Numbered from the stretch's first letter, positions 34,118 through 46,191 are shown. The stretch is DNA of 64,000 bases from Rhypophila decipiens (GCA_033297075.1 MU858114.1:114940-178939); one strand, 5' to 3'. Notes: generated by a model not told the origin, from the letters alone. Numbers and translations: made by a program.

Positions 34118-34429
34118 ATACCGCCGGTCCACCAGTTGACGCCGAACAGATGAATGGAATATGGAACAGATTACAGATATTAAAGTGACTCGGAACTTAC
34201 CAGCTTCGGAGACTTTGAGTGACCTGGATGCACGAGTCCACCACTGCCGCCAACAGTGCTAGCGGGGAGTGGGTTTTGCTTGATAATCCATTCACGACAC
34301 CTTCACATTAACCCACGACAGCGAGAAAGAGGATCGGCCATTTCACATATTTTTTATTCCATCGAGAATTATGTGCCTTGTATTATCTATCATCAGGGGT
34401 GGCAGTCATCTCGAGACGTCAGAGACCAT

Positions 34430-36241
34430 TTAGTGCCTCTCTCTTCTCCTAGGGGCCGCCCTTATTATGTCATCTACACGCAAAAGCAACTGTTCAAGAG
34501 GTTAGCAGGAATCTTCAAAAGGGCACAAAGAGACACAAACATACCTCAGCTGCCTCACTGGCAGAAGACACCACAGCCTTCTTCAACTTGTAGCTCTCAA
34601 TGACACCCATCTCTCGCATGTCTGTGATTCCGCCGCCAGGGGTCATCAAGTCTAGTCCATAAGTAGTCATGCCATCGTAATGGGCCTTGCGGAGGCGGGC
34701 AACCAGATCGCCCGAGTCGAGACCGGCGTTGTCTGCGAGAATGGTGGGGAGCTGGCGGAGCGCAATGGCAAAGGCGGCCGCGGCGGTCTGTTTCTTGCCT
34801 TCTATCCTAGTAGCGGCATGCTCAACAGCCTTGGCCATCAGTGACTCGGCGCACCCGCCGCCCAGAGTCGTGCGCGGCTCGATCACAGTCTGGGAGAGCA
34901 CAGCAAGAGCGTCGTGAAGACTGCGCTCGGCTTCGTCCAGAAGCTGCTCGGTCGCTCCACGAAGCACAATGGTGCAGGCCATACCAGCGGCGACGCCAGA
35001 GAACTTGATCAGAGTATCCTCGCCGATAAGAACCTCCTCGATCAGATCGCAGTGTCCTAGCTTTACCTGCTCTGGGTTGTCAAAGGTAGACGCAATCTCA
35101 CCACCAGTCACGAGGGCCAGGCGCTCGATGCCGTCAAAGTCGGCATGCTCGATAGACATGATGCCGGCGTCGGTGAACAGCTGCTCGGGCCAGTTGTAGA
35201 TGAGCTGGCGGTTGATAAAGCAGTTGATACCGTGCGCCTTGATCTTCTCGACCTTGGCCTTCATCTTTTCCCGCTCGGCCTTTTCCAGCTCGGCGAGCTT
35301 GCCGGTCGATGTGACCTTGAGGCGAGCGCCAAAGATCTTGACTTTGTCTGTGTCCATTGATGTGTTGGCAACGAGGATCTTTGCCTTCTCGAGTCGCTTG
35401 GGCTGGTTGACACCAATCTTCTTGTCCAGGATAAAGCCCTCGTCGAGGTAGGATTCGCTGAGCTTGCCGCCCGTCTTTTTGATAATCTGGATGTGGCTCA
35501 GGTCGGACGAGCCCTTCAACCGCAAGATAGCATCGACTGCGAGCTCGGCAAAGTGGGTGCGGTCCTGGGCAAGAATCTTGGAGCTGAGCGTCGTCCGCGC
35601 AATGGCGAGCAGGTCGTTTCTGAAAGCTTCGGGGTTCTTGCTGTGGTCGACGGCAGATGCCTCGAGCGCCTTCAGGGCGGCTTGACTCGCTATCCGGTAA
35701 CCTTCGATGATGGTCTGGGGATGGATCTTCTTGTCGACCAGCTTCTCAGCCTCACGGAGCAGTTCTGCCGCGAGGACGGCGACTGATGTGGTGCCATCGC
35801 CCACTTCGTCATCTTGAACCTTGGAGATGTTGACCAGCACCTTTGCGGCAGCGTTGTCGAGCGCGATAGACTTGAGGATGGTAGCACCGTCGTTTGTGAC
35901 CATGATATCTCCAGTAGAACTGCAGGTTGGGTCGTCGTGGTCAGCGCATGATATTTCGTCTTCAGACCAGGAGGGGCAAACGAGGGGCAACCCACGCAGA
36001 TTGCAGAATCTTGTCCATGCCCTTGGGACCCAGTGTGCTCTTTACGAGGTCACCGACGGCGATGGCGCCAACAAAGGCACTGAGACGGGCATTCTCGCCC
36101 TTCTCCTCGGTGGTGCCCTCCTCGAAGATTTGGGTGGGACTGAACGACGACTGTGACCGGGAGCAATCACTAATGTTAGCTGCGACCATTCGCTTTTGGG
36201 CTGCAACTTTGCGATGCAACAACTGGAGAGTAACTTGCCAT
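34430..36241 (-). CDS. CCT2: T-complex protein 1 subunit beta (CCT2)
   Basis: Subunit of the cytosolic chaperonin CCT/TRiC, which folds actin, tubulin and WD proteins with ATP. Four exons give 530 residues, the family size: 36241-36239 (only the ATG), 36150-35996, 35919-34545 and 34489-34430. Chaperonin motifs are intact: [54 protein letters not shown] and the C-terminus [15 protein letters not shown]. Intron 1 (36238-36151) uses a GC donor (ATG|GCAAGT), since a GT donor at that place would break the frame; the join gives [10 protein letters not shown], a usual start for this subunit. Intron 2 splits the Ala of LQSA-STGDI. It is divergent from eIF3b across a shared upstream region. Confidence 0.95.
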
Positions 36242-36975
36242 GGCTTTGATAAACACACGGGTATCTGGGGAAAAAGGTATACGGGTGGTGGTGGATCGAG
36301 GGGATGACAAGGTAAATCGAAGCTCTGGCTGCTGTCTGGAGATGGGAATCAGGCAGGCTCCTTCACCAAATCAACATCCAAAAGCTTGGCGCGAGCTTCT
36401 GGACTTTTTGCGATGTTCAACGGCAAAAAATGAGGGAGCTGCAAATTGACCGCCTTCAGGCAGCTGGTGAGCAGCCGGCAACAAGCTGTCTGCCAGTCTG
36501 CCAGTCTGCCCCTCATTGGACGGTACATGTATTGAAACTTTCCCATACAAAGCCCCAAGTGATTATTTTACCGCCTCAGGAATTAACTGGATGTGCCCTT
36601 ATTTTTGTTGAATCTCACGTCTTGCAAATTCCCTTTTATGCCTTTGTTTATGAGTCACAAGTACTCTTAAATTCTAGATCAAGTGTTTCTCTGGATGTTC
36701 ATACTCTCTGTTATCCTCCGTTCACAAGAAAATAGGTGGGGCAGATTTTGGGTGCAGGTACATCGAAATTACGGTTGAACCCCACCTCGGTCTGCCGTCA
36801 ACGCACACAAAATTCTCAATAAACCTCCAAGCAACAACGCCGGCAGACCTCGAGACCCCCGCGACAGCAACCCGTTTGATTATAACTAGGCCAAAAAGCG
36901 ACAGATTCTAATAAATCGCACGCCACCTATCGAATCGCATTGTCCAAGGCACCTATCGAATAGAAATTGCCCAGC
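36242..36975. promoter_or_regulatory. Shared divergent promoter region of CCT2 and eIF3b
   Basis: A 734-bp gap between head-to-head housekeeping genes, so it must hold both promoters and leaders. It has a short direct repeat of TCTGCCAG (three copies near 36489-36512) and an AT-rich middle. I see no clear TATA box or heat-shock element. Confidence 0.6.
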
Positions 36976-39338
36976 ATGGCGCCGTCTTTTGACCACCTCC
37001 GCGATGAGGACCTCGACGAGGAAGATTTCGACATGGACGAGGTTGATATTTCTGATCTCCGGGAAAAGTACGAAGTGTCGCTCGAGCAGGGCTATGATAC
37101 ATTTGTCGTCGTCGACGGCTTACCAGTGGTCACGGAGGAGCAAAAGCCCAAGCTGGTCAAGTTCCTGCTCAAAAAGCTCAACACAGTTGGCAAAGCGCGG
37201 GAGGATTCGATTGATATGCCCATGGGCCCGGATGGAAAGTCGAAGCAGTAGGTCTGGCTTTGGGGATATCTTGCGATCTGAAATGCTTACGTTGCTGTTG
37301 CAGATTCGCCTTTGTCGAGTATTCGACCGCCGCCGAGGCCGCCGCTGCCGTGAGACAACTCGATTTCACACCCCTCGACAAGAAGCACACCCTCCGTGTA
37401 AACAAGTTTACGGATATTGACCGCTACGGCCGCGAAGGTCGCGTCGAAGAGGAATACACGGCCCCCGAGATCCCGCCATTCGAAGAGCAAGAGCACCTCC
37501 GTTCCTTCATGGCCGACCCCTCCGGCCGCGGCAGAGATCAGTTTGTCATGTTCAGGGGAGATAGCGTCGGCGTCTTCTGGAACAACGAAAAGGACCAGCC
37601 CGAAAACATCGTCGACCGCCCACACTGGACCGAGACGTTTGTGCAGTGGTCTCCTCTGGGAACTTTCTTGACATCGGTCCACGCGCAAGGTGTCCAGCTC
37701 TGGGGCGGCGCATCCTGGTCTAGAAAGCGGCGATTTGCCCATCCTTTTGTCAACCTCGTCGCCTTCTCTCCCAACGAGAAATACATGGTCACCTGGTCCA
37801 ACCGCCCCATCTCCATCCCCGACGAGGGCCACCCCTCGCTGTCCCTCGACGATGACGGAAAGAACTACGTCATCTGGGATGTCGAGACCTCCAAACCCAT
37901 CCGATCCTTTGCCCAGCTCGATACCCCTACCTCGGTCGACGAGAACGGAGCGCCCAGGAAGCAGAAACTACCCTGGCCTGCGTTCAAGTGGTCTGCCGAC
38001 GACAAGTATGTGGCCAGACTCAACCCCGGCTCGTCCATCTCCGTCTACGAGCTCCCTAGGATGAACCTGCTCGACAAGACGGCCATCAAGATCGACGGCG
38101 TCGTGGATTTCGACTGGGCGCCCGCCACCGTACAGAGAGACGGCGTCAAGACCTACGAGCAGCTGCTTTCCTTCTGGACTCCCGAGTTGGGCAGCAACCC
38201 CGCCAAGGTCGGCTTGATGACACTGCCGTCCAAGCAGGTTATCCGCTCGCTGAACTTGTTCAGTGTCTCCGACGTCAAGCTGCACTGGCAGTCCGAGGGT
38301 GCCTATCTCTGCGTCAAGGTCGATCGTCACTCCAAGTCCAAGAAGTCCCAAGCAACCACGCTGGAAATCTTCCGCGTCAAGGAGAAGGGCGTGCCCGTCG
38401 AGGTTGTCGACACCATCAAGGACACAGTCATCAACTTTGCCTGGGAGCCCAAGGGCGACCGCTTCGTCATCATCACCACCACGGAGCCAGTTGGCCCGAC
38501 AGCTGTAGCGCCCAAGACGTCAGTCGCTTTCTTCTGCCCAGAAAAGGCCAAGGGTAACGCCGTTGGCAACTTCAAGCACCTGCGCACGCTGGACAAGAAG
38601 AACAGCAACGCCATCTTCTGGTCCCCCAAGGGCAGATTCGTTCTTATCGGCACCATCCACAACCAGCAGAGTGCGGATCTCGATTTCTACGATCTCGACT
38701 TCGAGGGCGAGAAGCCCGAGTCCGACAAGGACCTGACTGCCAACCTCCAACTGATGAACACTGCGGACCACTACGGTGTCACCGACGTCGAGTGGGACCC
38801 CTCAGGTCGCTATGTTGCCACATGGGCATCGTTCTGGAAGCACAAGGTAGGTTTTCTCGCCGAGTAACTAACAAAGACACAAGCTAATTATTTGACTTCC
38901 AACCTGTAGCTCGAGAACGGCTATCACCTCTACGACTTCAAGGGCGAGCAGCTCCGCGAGGAACCCATCGAGGGCTTCAAGCAGTGGCAATGGCGCCCGA
39001 GGCCTGCCACTCTGCTCACCAAGGAAGAGCAGAAGGCGATCCGCAAGAACCTCCGCGAGTACTCGAGAGTATTCGATCAAGAAGACGCCGAACGTATCAA
39101 CAGCGCCGACGTGGCCGTCGTCCAGGAGAGGCGTCGTCTCCTCGAGGAGTGGTATGCTTGGCGCGCCCAGGTCGAGGAGGAGTTGGCTGAGGAGCGCGAG
39201 GTTCTGGGCCTACCCGCTGATCCTGTGGCCGATCTTCTGAATGCTAAGACCGCGGCTATCGCGCCTGGTCAGGAGGAGCAGATCATTGAGGAGATTATGG
39301 AGGAGGTGCTTGAGGAGACGGAGGAGATTGTGAACTAA
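36976..39338 (+). CDS. PRT1: Translation initiation factor eIF3 subunit b (Prt1)
   Basis: Scaffold subunit of eIF3 that links the complex to the 40S ribosome. Three exons, 36976-37247, 37304-38846 and 38910-39338, give 747 residues, as expected for fungi. An acidic N-terminus precedes the RRM (about 42-125); its RNP1 strand [12 protein letters not shown] begins directly at the exon 2 junction. The beta-propeller follows, with [37 protein letters not shown]-type repeats ([49 protein letters not shown]). The C-terminal helix region ([15 protein letters not shown], then [20 protein letters not shown]) is the part that binds other eIF3 subunits. The protein ends in an acidic Glu-rich tail. The ATG at 36976 is the first in the frame. 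Confidence 0.96.
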
Positions 39339-39550
39339 AATCTGCTCCGGGTTCGGGTGGTTCATAATATTGATATGTGTCTCATGATTGTCTCTTTTCC
39401 TTTTCTACTCTTTTCAGCGGAAAGAACGGGTGGGCATTAAAAGAAGTTTTTTTCTTTCTTCTATCCTCCATCAGCGATAGAGCTACCAGCCTAGGTAGCT
39501 AGGTAGATATTTGCATTCATCGTTCGGGCACCAGTCCAATTTGACTTTGC

Positions 39551-39765
39551 AGCCCAGCCAGGGCATCTATTCTAGCCAGTCAAGGCATTTTATTCAGTAA
39601 GTCAAGGCATCGTTTTCAGCCCAGTCAAGGCATCTATTCGGGCCCAGCTGGAGCATCTATTCGAGTCAATCAAGGCATTTCTTTCAGCTCCAGGCATCCA
39701 TCATTCCAGCCCAGTCATGGTATCTTTTCAGGGTAGTTGAGGCATCTATTCCAGTAATTCAAGGA
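39551..39765. repeat. Minisatellite, about 22-nt unit, 9-10 copies
   Basis: Degenerate tandem repeat in the gap after eIF3b. The consensus unit is roughly AGCCCAGTCAAGGCATCTATTC, given here in two parts: AGCCCAGTCAAGG then CATCTATTC. Units begin near 39551, 39574, 39596, 39618, 39643, 39664, 39686, 39708 and 39730. Reverse-complemented, the core equals the unit of the array at 62910. Confidence 0.85.
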
Positions 39766-39985
39766 CTGGTTATCAAGCCCGGTTGGAATATAGTGAGAGG
39801 AAGCCTTTGGGAAGATGTGGGATAAGAAGCACTGTGATTGTATTCAATATCAGTAGCTAGCTATTCGAACATGGTGCCCTACATTGACCTCCATAGCTAA
39901 AGATTTACTTGAGAATATATCATCTCGACCCAGCCCCTGCCTGGCCCATTCCCGAGAGACATCTACTACTACTACTACTATGTAG

Positions 39986-40574
39986 CTACTCGGAATCATC
40001 GGAACCCCCATTCCCGTTCCCAACCTCCTCATCAAGCTTGGCCTTCAGAACCCTGGCAATGATGTCTGGATTTGGGCCCGAGCCGCCGGCATTGACGATC
40101 TGCTCGCGGGTGATGTGGATTGGCTTGGCGGAGGGGGCCTTGGCCAGCACGGCCTCGGTTATGGACTTGACTTGCTCCTCTGGGACGCCGCCGCCGAAGA
40201 TGAGCGCCTGCGGGATCTTGCGCTGGGTGGGCGGGAGGTTTGCGTTGCTGCCTAGGCCTGAGGAGGGGGCTGTCTCGAGCGCGCCGGCGAAGAGGGCGGG
40301 GAGCTCGGACTGGGCCGCGTCGAGGGTTAGGCAGATGTGTGTTACTTTTTATTAAATGGGGCGGTTAGTAAGGAGTGTGTGTGATGGTTGAGCAGTGAAT
40401 GGATGAAGTTAAGTGGCAATTATGAAGTTGAGTATATGCAGGTGGGTCGTAAGATGTTGATCGTTGTAGGGTTGGAGGTTACATACTGTCATACTCGGGA
40501 AGGAGCTTGGATCGAATGTCCTGGGCAACTTGGGAGTTGTTTCCAAAGCTGGCGATTGGGATTGGAGAGGCCAT
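39986..40574 (-). CDS. Small conserved-looking fungal protein, function unknown
   Basis: Two-exon gene (40574-40487 and 40344-39986; 141-bp intron GTATGT...AAAAAG) encoding 148 residues. The join in frame gives LLPEYD-ITHICLTLDAA. The N-terminus MASPIPIASFGNN and the following segment resemble the first beta-alpha units of a Rossmann-like fold. It continues with AQSELPALFAGALE, KIPQALIFGGGVPEEQV and AKAPSAKPIHITREQIVNAGG, ending acidic. I recall short fungal hypothetical proteins with this layout (a strand-helix start, a 'PxALxFGGG' motif), but no activity is known to me. Coding quality is good in both exons. No signal peptide or membrane span. It is convergent with eIF3b. Confidence 0.72.
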
Positions 40575-42179
40575 GTTGGCTGGAGTCTTTGATATCAGGA
40601 AAAAACGATATGATTGGAATTGGTTTGCTTGAGTTGATGTTGAGAGCTACCGATGGGTTTCTGGACCGGGGAGAAGGGCCAGATATATAGACGGCCAGCC
40701 ATAGCCCGTGACTGTGGCAAGCAACCTCGAGACAACTCAGCTCTGTCTCGGGTGTGATTGTTAATTCCCAGCTTTATGCCATTCCTTCATCCCCGACCCT
40801 TCACCACGCCGTGTGTCATGTCCGGCCGAGGTGTGTTGGTTGTGTTCCCGTTCCAGGGGAGCGGTTCGGCTTCAGCTCCCTGGTGACATATGAAGATCGG
40901 TCCGCACAAGCTCCGGGGTCCGACTGTATTCGAGCCGACGTTGGGCCTGGATGGACCTTTTTGACCTGCATGTCTCCTCTCGGACCCGGATCTCGACGCC
41001 AGGTCTAGTTCGAAGCGATGGACAAAAAAGGACGGTGTCCAAGTCAGAGTGACATGGTACCCGATGGACCTGTTGGACTGTACAATACCGGTACTTTCTT
41101 ATCAGTGTAATCTTGGATGGGAATTCTACATGATGTTTATGCGGTGTGAGGAAGAAAGGGGCTGGCTGTGAGGGAGGATGTTGCCGGGAAGTCCCAAATA
41201 GGGGTAAGTGTGGGGTTGGGGTAATCCGGAGGACAACTCCTTCAACCGTTAACTGTTAACCGTCTTCCAAAGGCGGCCGGACCGTTGTTTACAACGAGCA
41301 ACCTTTAGTTGGTTGGCCATTCAATTCCGGGGTTAATGCGCATGGGTGCGGTCATATATTGGCCCATGTCTGTATCGGAACTGAAGCTGAGTTTATGTTG
41401 ATCCTGATGTTGGCTGGAAGTTGATCCCACAAACTGCTATTTATGACTATTATTGGAAGTCATAATAGCAGTTCAGGAACCAATCCGGGTACCGGTCATC
41501 ATAAAAGCCTGCTCTTTGCCGTCCTCGGACTACTGAGGGTTCCGGATGAGTCGTGAATCGGCAGCCTCGAGACTGATTGATCTTATTCGGTCCCGAGTGC
41601 TCAGACACCAGGTAAACAGAATAACATCTCACTAAAAGGATGAAACTTGGCATCACTTGTCGTAAGATCAGTCAATTCATCTGTTCTCTAGAACTCGACG
41701 GTGTACCCGATTGACTGGTACGTGACACATTTCACAGGTAATACCGAGAACGGAAGCCGCCCTGGTCTCATGGGCTTTATAAAACTGTCACTTTATATGT
41801 ATCGTATGGGTTTATCAGCTATCCATATCTGCCTGGGAACTGAGAGGACTCATTGATACGCTATCCCAAGACTTGATTTCCAAGAGACTGTCAGACTACA
41901 TGCACTCAGCTTCAAGTTGGCATCAATATAGCCGACCTGGGGACATGTTCTCAGAGCCCAAGTGTCACTTCGGAGACCGGCCGAATCAGAGACATATCGT
42001 CCTTTGACTGCTTTCTCTCCGTGATTTCCGCCAATCGATTCCAAGCCCTCTGAAACATACCAGAATGGTGGGTCCATCCATAAAAGACAAACATATCACG
42101 GGCATGTTACCGATAGGATCTAGAACGACATGCATTGGAACCAAGTTCAGCTCTAGATACTGGTCGCTCCATCCATCAA
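40575..42179. other. Intergenic region
   Basis: About 1.6 kb: promoter of the small gene at its left end and the 3' flank of the monooxygenase at its right end. Short open frames only. Nothing else supported. Confidence 0.5.
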
Positions 42180-43523
42180 CTACAAGTCCAGTTCCTTCTT
42201 CACACTCTCATACCTCTCATAGGCATCCTTCTCGGCATCAAAGTCCAGAATCCACTGTTCCCGCTTCAGATGCATGCTCTCCGGATTCTTCCAAATCGCT
42301 TCCCAGTCAGCCTTGTGCCATTGCTCCCTCGTCTGAACGCCCGTCTTTTGCACCTCATGCACCCGATCATACCTCAGTTTCTCCCAAACCTTGACCGCCT
42401 CCTTGACCCTCTTTTTATCGCCCCGAACGACATCCAAACAAGCCGCCAAAACCACTCCATCTTCCATAGCCTGGCTCGCTCCCTGGATACTCGTCGGCAG
42501 AAACGGGTGCGCCGCGTCCCCAATCAACGCCGTCCTTCCTCCTCCTCTGCCCTCCACAGGCAGACTAACAAACCTCGGCAACGGATCCCTAAACACAAGT
42601 TTATAATCAAACAATCTATCCTCCGGCGTCGCTTTCACGAGTTCCGTCACAACCGGATCCCAGCCCTCTAGTAGCGTAACCACATCCCGATAATCCCCCG
42701 GAAACGTCCAGCTCTCTTCGATATCGCCCTCATCTTTGTGGGTACAAACCCAACTCATTTGTTTCCCATCATGTATCGCGGCCGATAGAAAATGGACATC
42801 CCTCCCAATCCACGCATAATGTGAATCCCCGTTTTCCACCAAATGTTTTGTAATTGGATTCTCCAGGAGCTTATCAGCCGGGTACCATGCCCGGTAGACT
42901 GCATACCCCGACGGAAGCGGCTTGTCTTCAAACCCGAGCACCAGCTTCCGTCCTCTTGACCTTACCCCCTCCGCGGCGGGTACCAAGTCCGCGGTAAACA
43001 CTTCGCCTTGATCTGTCCTAACACCAGCAGACTCTCCATCTTCACTCTCAAAATAATCCACAATATTCTTCCCCAACAAAATCTCTATATTCTCTTGCTC
43101 CTTTGCAAAGTCAAATAGTATCTTGTGAATCTCCCCCCGATGCCCATTAACTCTCGGTCCCCAGGCAGCATGTTCCTCCTTGAAGGATTGTGTCGTGACG
43201 AATTTGCCTGTCCAATCGTGATAGTGGACTTCCTCTGCTTTGTGGATGATGGGCGAAAGTTTGTCCCAGATACCTGGCCAGTTGTGGAAAAATCGCGACG
43301 AGTTTTGGCCAAAGGATATGATGTCGCCTAGTTGAGATAGGACAGACGCTTTCTCGAGGAGGAGGACGGAGAAGCCCTTTCGGGATAGTTCGAGCGCTGC
43401 GGTGAGGCCTGCGAAGCCGGCTCCTACTATTATTATTTTTATGGCACTGGGATTGTCGTTGCCGTTGCCATTGACAACATTGACGTTGCTGGTAGAGGGG
43501 GCTGATGGAGATGGGGTGGTCAT
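42180..43523 (-). CDS. FAD-dependent monooxygenase (aromatic hydroxylase-like)
   Basis: Class A flavin monooxygenase of 447 residues in a single exon, probably cytosolic. The Rossmann ADP-binding motif is IIVGAGFAGLTAALEL (GxGxxG at residues 34-39), with the acidic strand end LLLEKA. The second FAD motif RTALIGDAAHPFLPTSIQGASQAMEDG, in which GD contacts the ribityl chain, lies near residue 330. Both are characteristic of salicylate/3-hydroxybenzoate hydroxylase-like enzymes that use NAD(P)H and oxygen. A Ser/Asn-rich leader precedes the fold. The frame is open for 106 codons upstream of 43523, including an ATG at 43841, but that stretch is unlike the family, so ATG 43523 is preferred. Substrate unknown. 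No neighbouring metabolic genes. Confidence 0.88.
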   Translation of the reverse strand: MTTPSPSAPSTSNVNVVNGNGNDNPSAIKIIIVGAGFAGLTAALELSRKGFSVLLLEKASVLSQLGDIISFGQNSSRFFHNWPGIWDKLSPIIHKAEEVHYHDWTGKFVTTQSFKEEHAAWGPRVNGHRGEIHKILFDFAKEQENIEILLGKNIVDYFESEDGESAGVRTDQGEVFTADLVPAAEGVRSRGRKLVLGFEDKPLPSGYAVYRAWYPADKLLENPITKHLVENGDSHYAWIGRDVHFLSAAIHDGKQMSWVCTHKDEGDIEESWTFPGDYRDVVTLLEGWDPVVTELVKATPEDRLFDYKLVFRDPLPRFVSLPVEGRGGGRTALIGDAAHPFLPTSIQGASQAMEDGVVLAACLDVVRGDKKRVKEAVKVWEKLRYDRVHEVQKTGVQTREQWHKADWEAIWKNPESMHLKREQWILDFDAEKDAYERYESVKKELDL

Positions 43524-45151
43524 CTTGTTGGCCGAGAGCAAGAAGTTAAGGATAGGGACTATGCTCTGTTGCCTTGTGATGAGAGCTGAGGTATGTATAG
43601 GCAGAGCAAGAGAGGAAAAATGAAACAGATACCAGACAGGTAGAAGTACTTGCTTACAAGTAACCCGGGAGATTATGTAGCTTCCATATTCTCCCCCCAG
43701 CCCGGAAATAGGGGTTTGGGTATTGCTTACGATAGACAGCACGACTTGGTAGAGGAGCATCAATATCAGAAGCATCCCCTTACCTTGCGTCTGTCTATTG
43801 GATGGGAGAATTACCGGCAGCAGGTACCCCGCATACTGCATGGTGGCACTCCTGCTGGACCAGTTGGTTGAAGAATGAGACGCTCTTCATGTTGCAGCCG
43901 GGATTCCGGGATTGTTGACGACGAGAGGACTTGCTGCTGACACAACAGCAATTATTGCCCGCCCATTACATGATATATCTCATGTGGCCGAGAAGGTCAG
44001 CCATCATGGTCTCTTACTGGCAGGCACACTGCACCACTCACCAGGTAAAGGGACCGTTGGACATGAAAGAGAAAGTCACTTCTAGGGGTCCCTATGTGAT
44101 GGCTGTTACCAAGTAAGAAAAGCGAGTGAGCGTCCTAAGATTGTCAGAATGTCTGCGTCTTGGCCTATGTATGTCAACAAGGAGTCTGAAAGAGATTCAA
44201 GGCAAACCGTTAGTATCAGGCTGTCCACGTATTCGCTGTTGCGCCACAAAAGATTCAAAAGACGATGGAATCATTGAGCCTTTTATTGACAATTGGCACA
44301 AATGCTTGTTGCTGATAACTCAAAGGCTGAAGGTTAAAAGAGATATCACGTGTGGCCTTGATGGCCCTTGATGGCCCAGACCGTTTGCTTCCCAACTTGA
44401 CATGACCGTTCGCAGCTTCAATTGCCCGCTAGCGCAATTCGGAAAATTGATTGGTGGATCGCCCCAGAATTTCAGCCACACCCACACCAAAACAGCAGCC
44501 GGCCCGCCAACTTCATGGCACCGTTGTCAACTCTCCGCACCACACCACGCGAGTGGCCCTGCAGTTGGGCCTCACTTATATCCGTAAACATTCTTCAGTT
44601 GCCTCTCTTTGAAGACAACAACGGCGAACATTATATCACAAGGCTGAGCCTGTACCTTTCGGATTAAAGAGGCATATAGCTCCTAAGCAATCGTTGTGAT
44701 TAACCATTCACAAGTCGGACCCTGTCCGGCCTCTGACCCTCTAACATCAGCGAGAACGACAGCGGATCTTCTCCACGTTTCCGTCCTCCGCTTCGCTTGG
44801 CCCGCACCACCAACCCCCGTCCCGTCACATCGCGACACCAGCCGAACACTTCTTTGCCGCCTCTATATCAGCCGCTACCCGAACCTCGAACCAGTTCTCC
44901 AACTACTCCAAGCCACTTTGCACATCCGCCGCAACCTCTTTTGGGAACATCACCAAATTCACACCTCAGATTCACCTCCAGAGACTTTTTTAACAAAAGG
45001 CGAAACACCTTGCCAGTTCGCCCCTCCCTGTCTTGCTGACTCGGGTTTGCTGCGAGCACGTCACGCGCAGTGCTCGACGATATTGCAGCCCGATCACGCC
45101 AGCTCCTCACCCCCCCGCCTTCCCATTGATGCGCCGTGTCACCTCGACACG
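43524..45151. other. Intergenic region between divergent genes
   Basis: About 1.6 kb that carries the promoters of the monooxygenase (minus) and the SWIB-domain gene (plus). The right end (44700-45151) is CT-rich and looks like a long leader. Nothing else supported. Confidence 0.5.
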
Positions 45152-46191
45152 ATGTCTTCTGAATGTAAGAATGGACTAGACTTGGAAACATTCCATTGGC
45201 GTTGCTAACATGAACCAGTGAGCGCGGAAGAAAAGGAAGAGTACACCAGGATCATCGATGGCATCCTGGCCGCTTCCGACTTGGAAACCGTGACACGGAA
45301 AAAGATCCGCCAGGGTCTGGAAGCTGCCATCGACAAAGACCTCAGCGACCAAAAGGTATGTTTGCACCCCTTTCGTTTTCTTTCATCTGATATATATGTG
45401 TGTGCAGCTAGGAGTCGCATGAGCCCCCCCGCTGACTAGTTTTATCTGACAACTAGGTTGCTATCAAAGCCCTGATAGAAGCTCGCTTTGATGCCATATC
45501 CAACGACGCAGCAGCAGCTATACCCACACCGCCTTCCGGCCCCGTTGCCGAGCCAAGCCCCGAAGCCAACGGGCATGCGCAGTCGGACGAGGACGCCGAT
45601 GGAGATGGAGAGATAAAAGTCTCCCTCCCCCCTGCAAAGAAGAAACAGAAGCGCGAGAGCTCCGACGAGGATGCCGATGCCCGGTTGGCGGCGGAGCTTC
45701 AGGCACAAGAAAACAGGTTATCTCGAGGCCCACGTACACGCGGTGGCAGCACCGCAAAGCCGGTAAAGAAGGCCAAGGCGAAGCCGGCCAAAAAGTCCAA
45801 GAGCGAGAAGCGGGTTCGATCCGATGACGACAGTGACGTGGACTCTGAGGTGGCCGGCACTAAGAAGCGCAAGGCCGGCGGTGGCTTCCAGAAGCCTTTT
45901 AACCTAAGTTACCCACTGGCCGATCTCCTTGGCGAGAACCAGGTTTGTCTTTTCAACGTCCCTGTTTGCTTCGATCCGATGGCAAGCTCCTAACACAGAC
46001 GACAGTTATCACGACCTCAAGTGGTCAAGAAATTATGGGAACACATCAAAGCGAACGACCTCCAAGACCCCAGCGACAAACGGCAGATCATCTGTGACGA
46101 CAAGATGCAGGCCGTTTTCAAGCAAGCCAAAGTGGATATGTTCCAGATGAACAAGCTCCTCGGCAACCAACTTTATCCCGTTGACGAGTGA
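45152..46191 (+). CDS. SWIB/MDM2-domain protein with DEK C-terminal domain
   Basis: Nuclear chromatin/transcription protein of 273 residues, of the yeast Uaf30/Tri1 kind. Four exons: 45152-45164, 45219-45355, 45457-45942 and 46006-46191; all joins close in frame. Residues 1-65 form the DEK-C helical domain (EEKEEYTRIIDGILAASDLETVTRK...LEARFDAI). The middle is acidic then Lys-rich with probable nuclear localisation signals (PPAKKKQKRE, KPVKKAKAKPAKK). The SWIB domain (about 192-271) reads FQKPFNLSYPLADLLGENQ-LSRPQVVKKLWEHIK, then LQDPSDKRQIICDDKM and VDMFQMNKLLGNQL. Uaf30 works in RNA polymerase I upstream activation; whether this protein does so is inference from family. The first exon has just four full codons. 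Confidence 0.93.

Noticed and set aside
39960..39980. (ACT)n run as a functional element
   Set aside because: Short triplet repeat just past the stop of the small gene; no evidence for function.
43524..43841. Upstream in-frame extension of the FAD monooxygenase from ATG 43841
   Set aside because: Hydrophobic and unlike the enzyme family; ATG 43523 precedes the fold directly. A longer isoform is not excluded.
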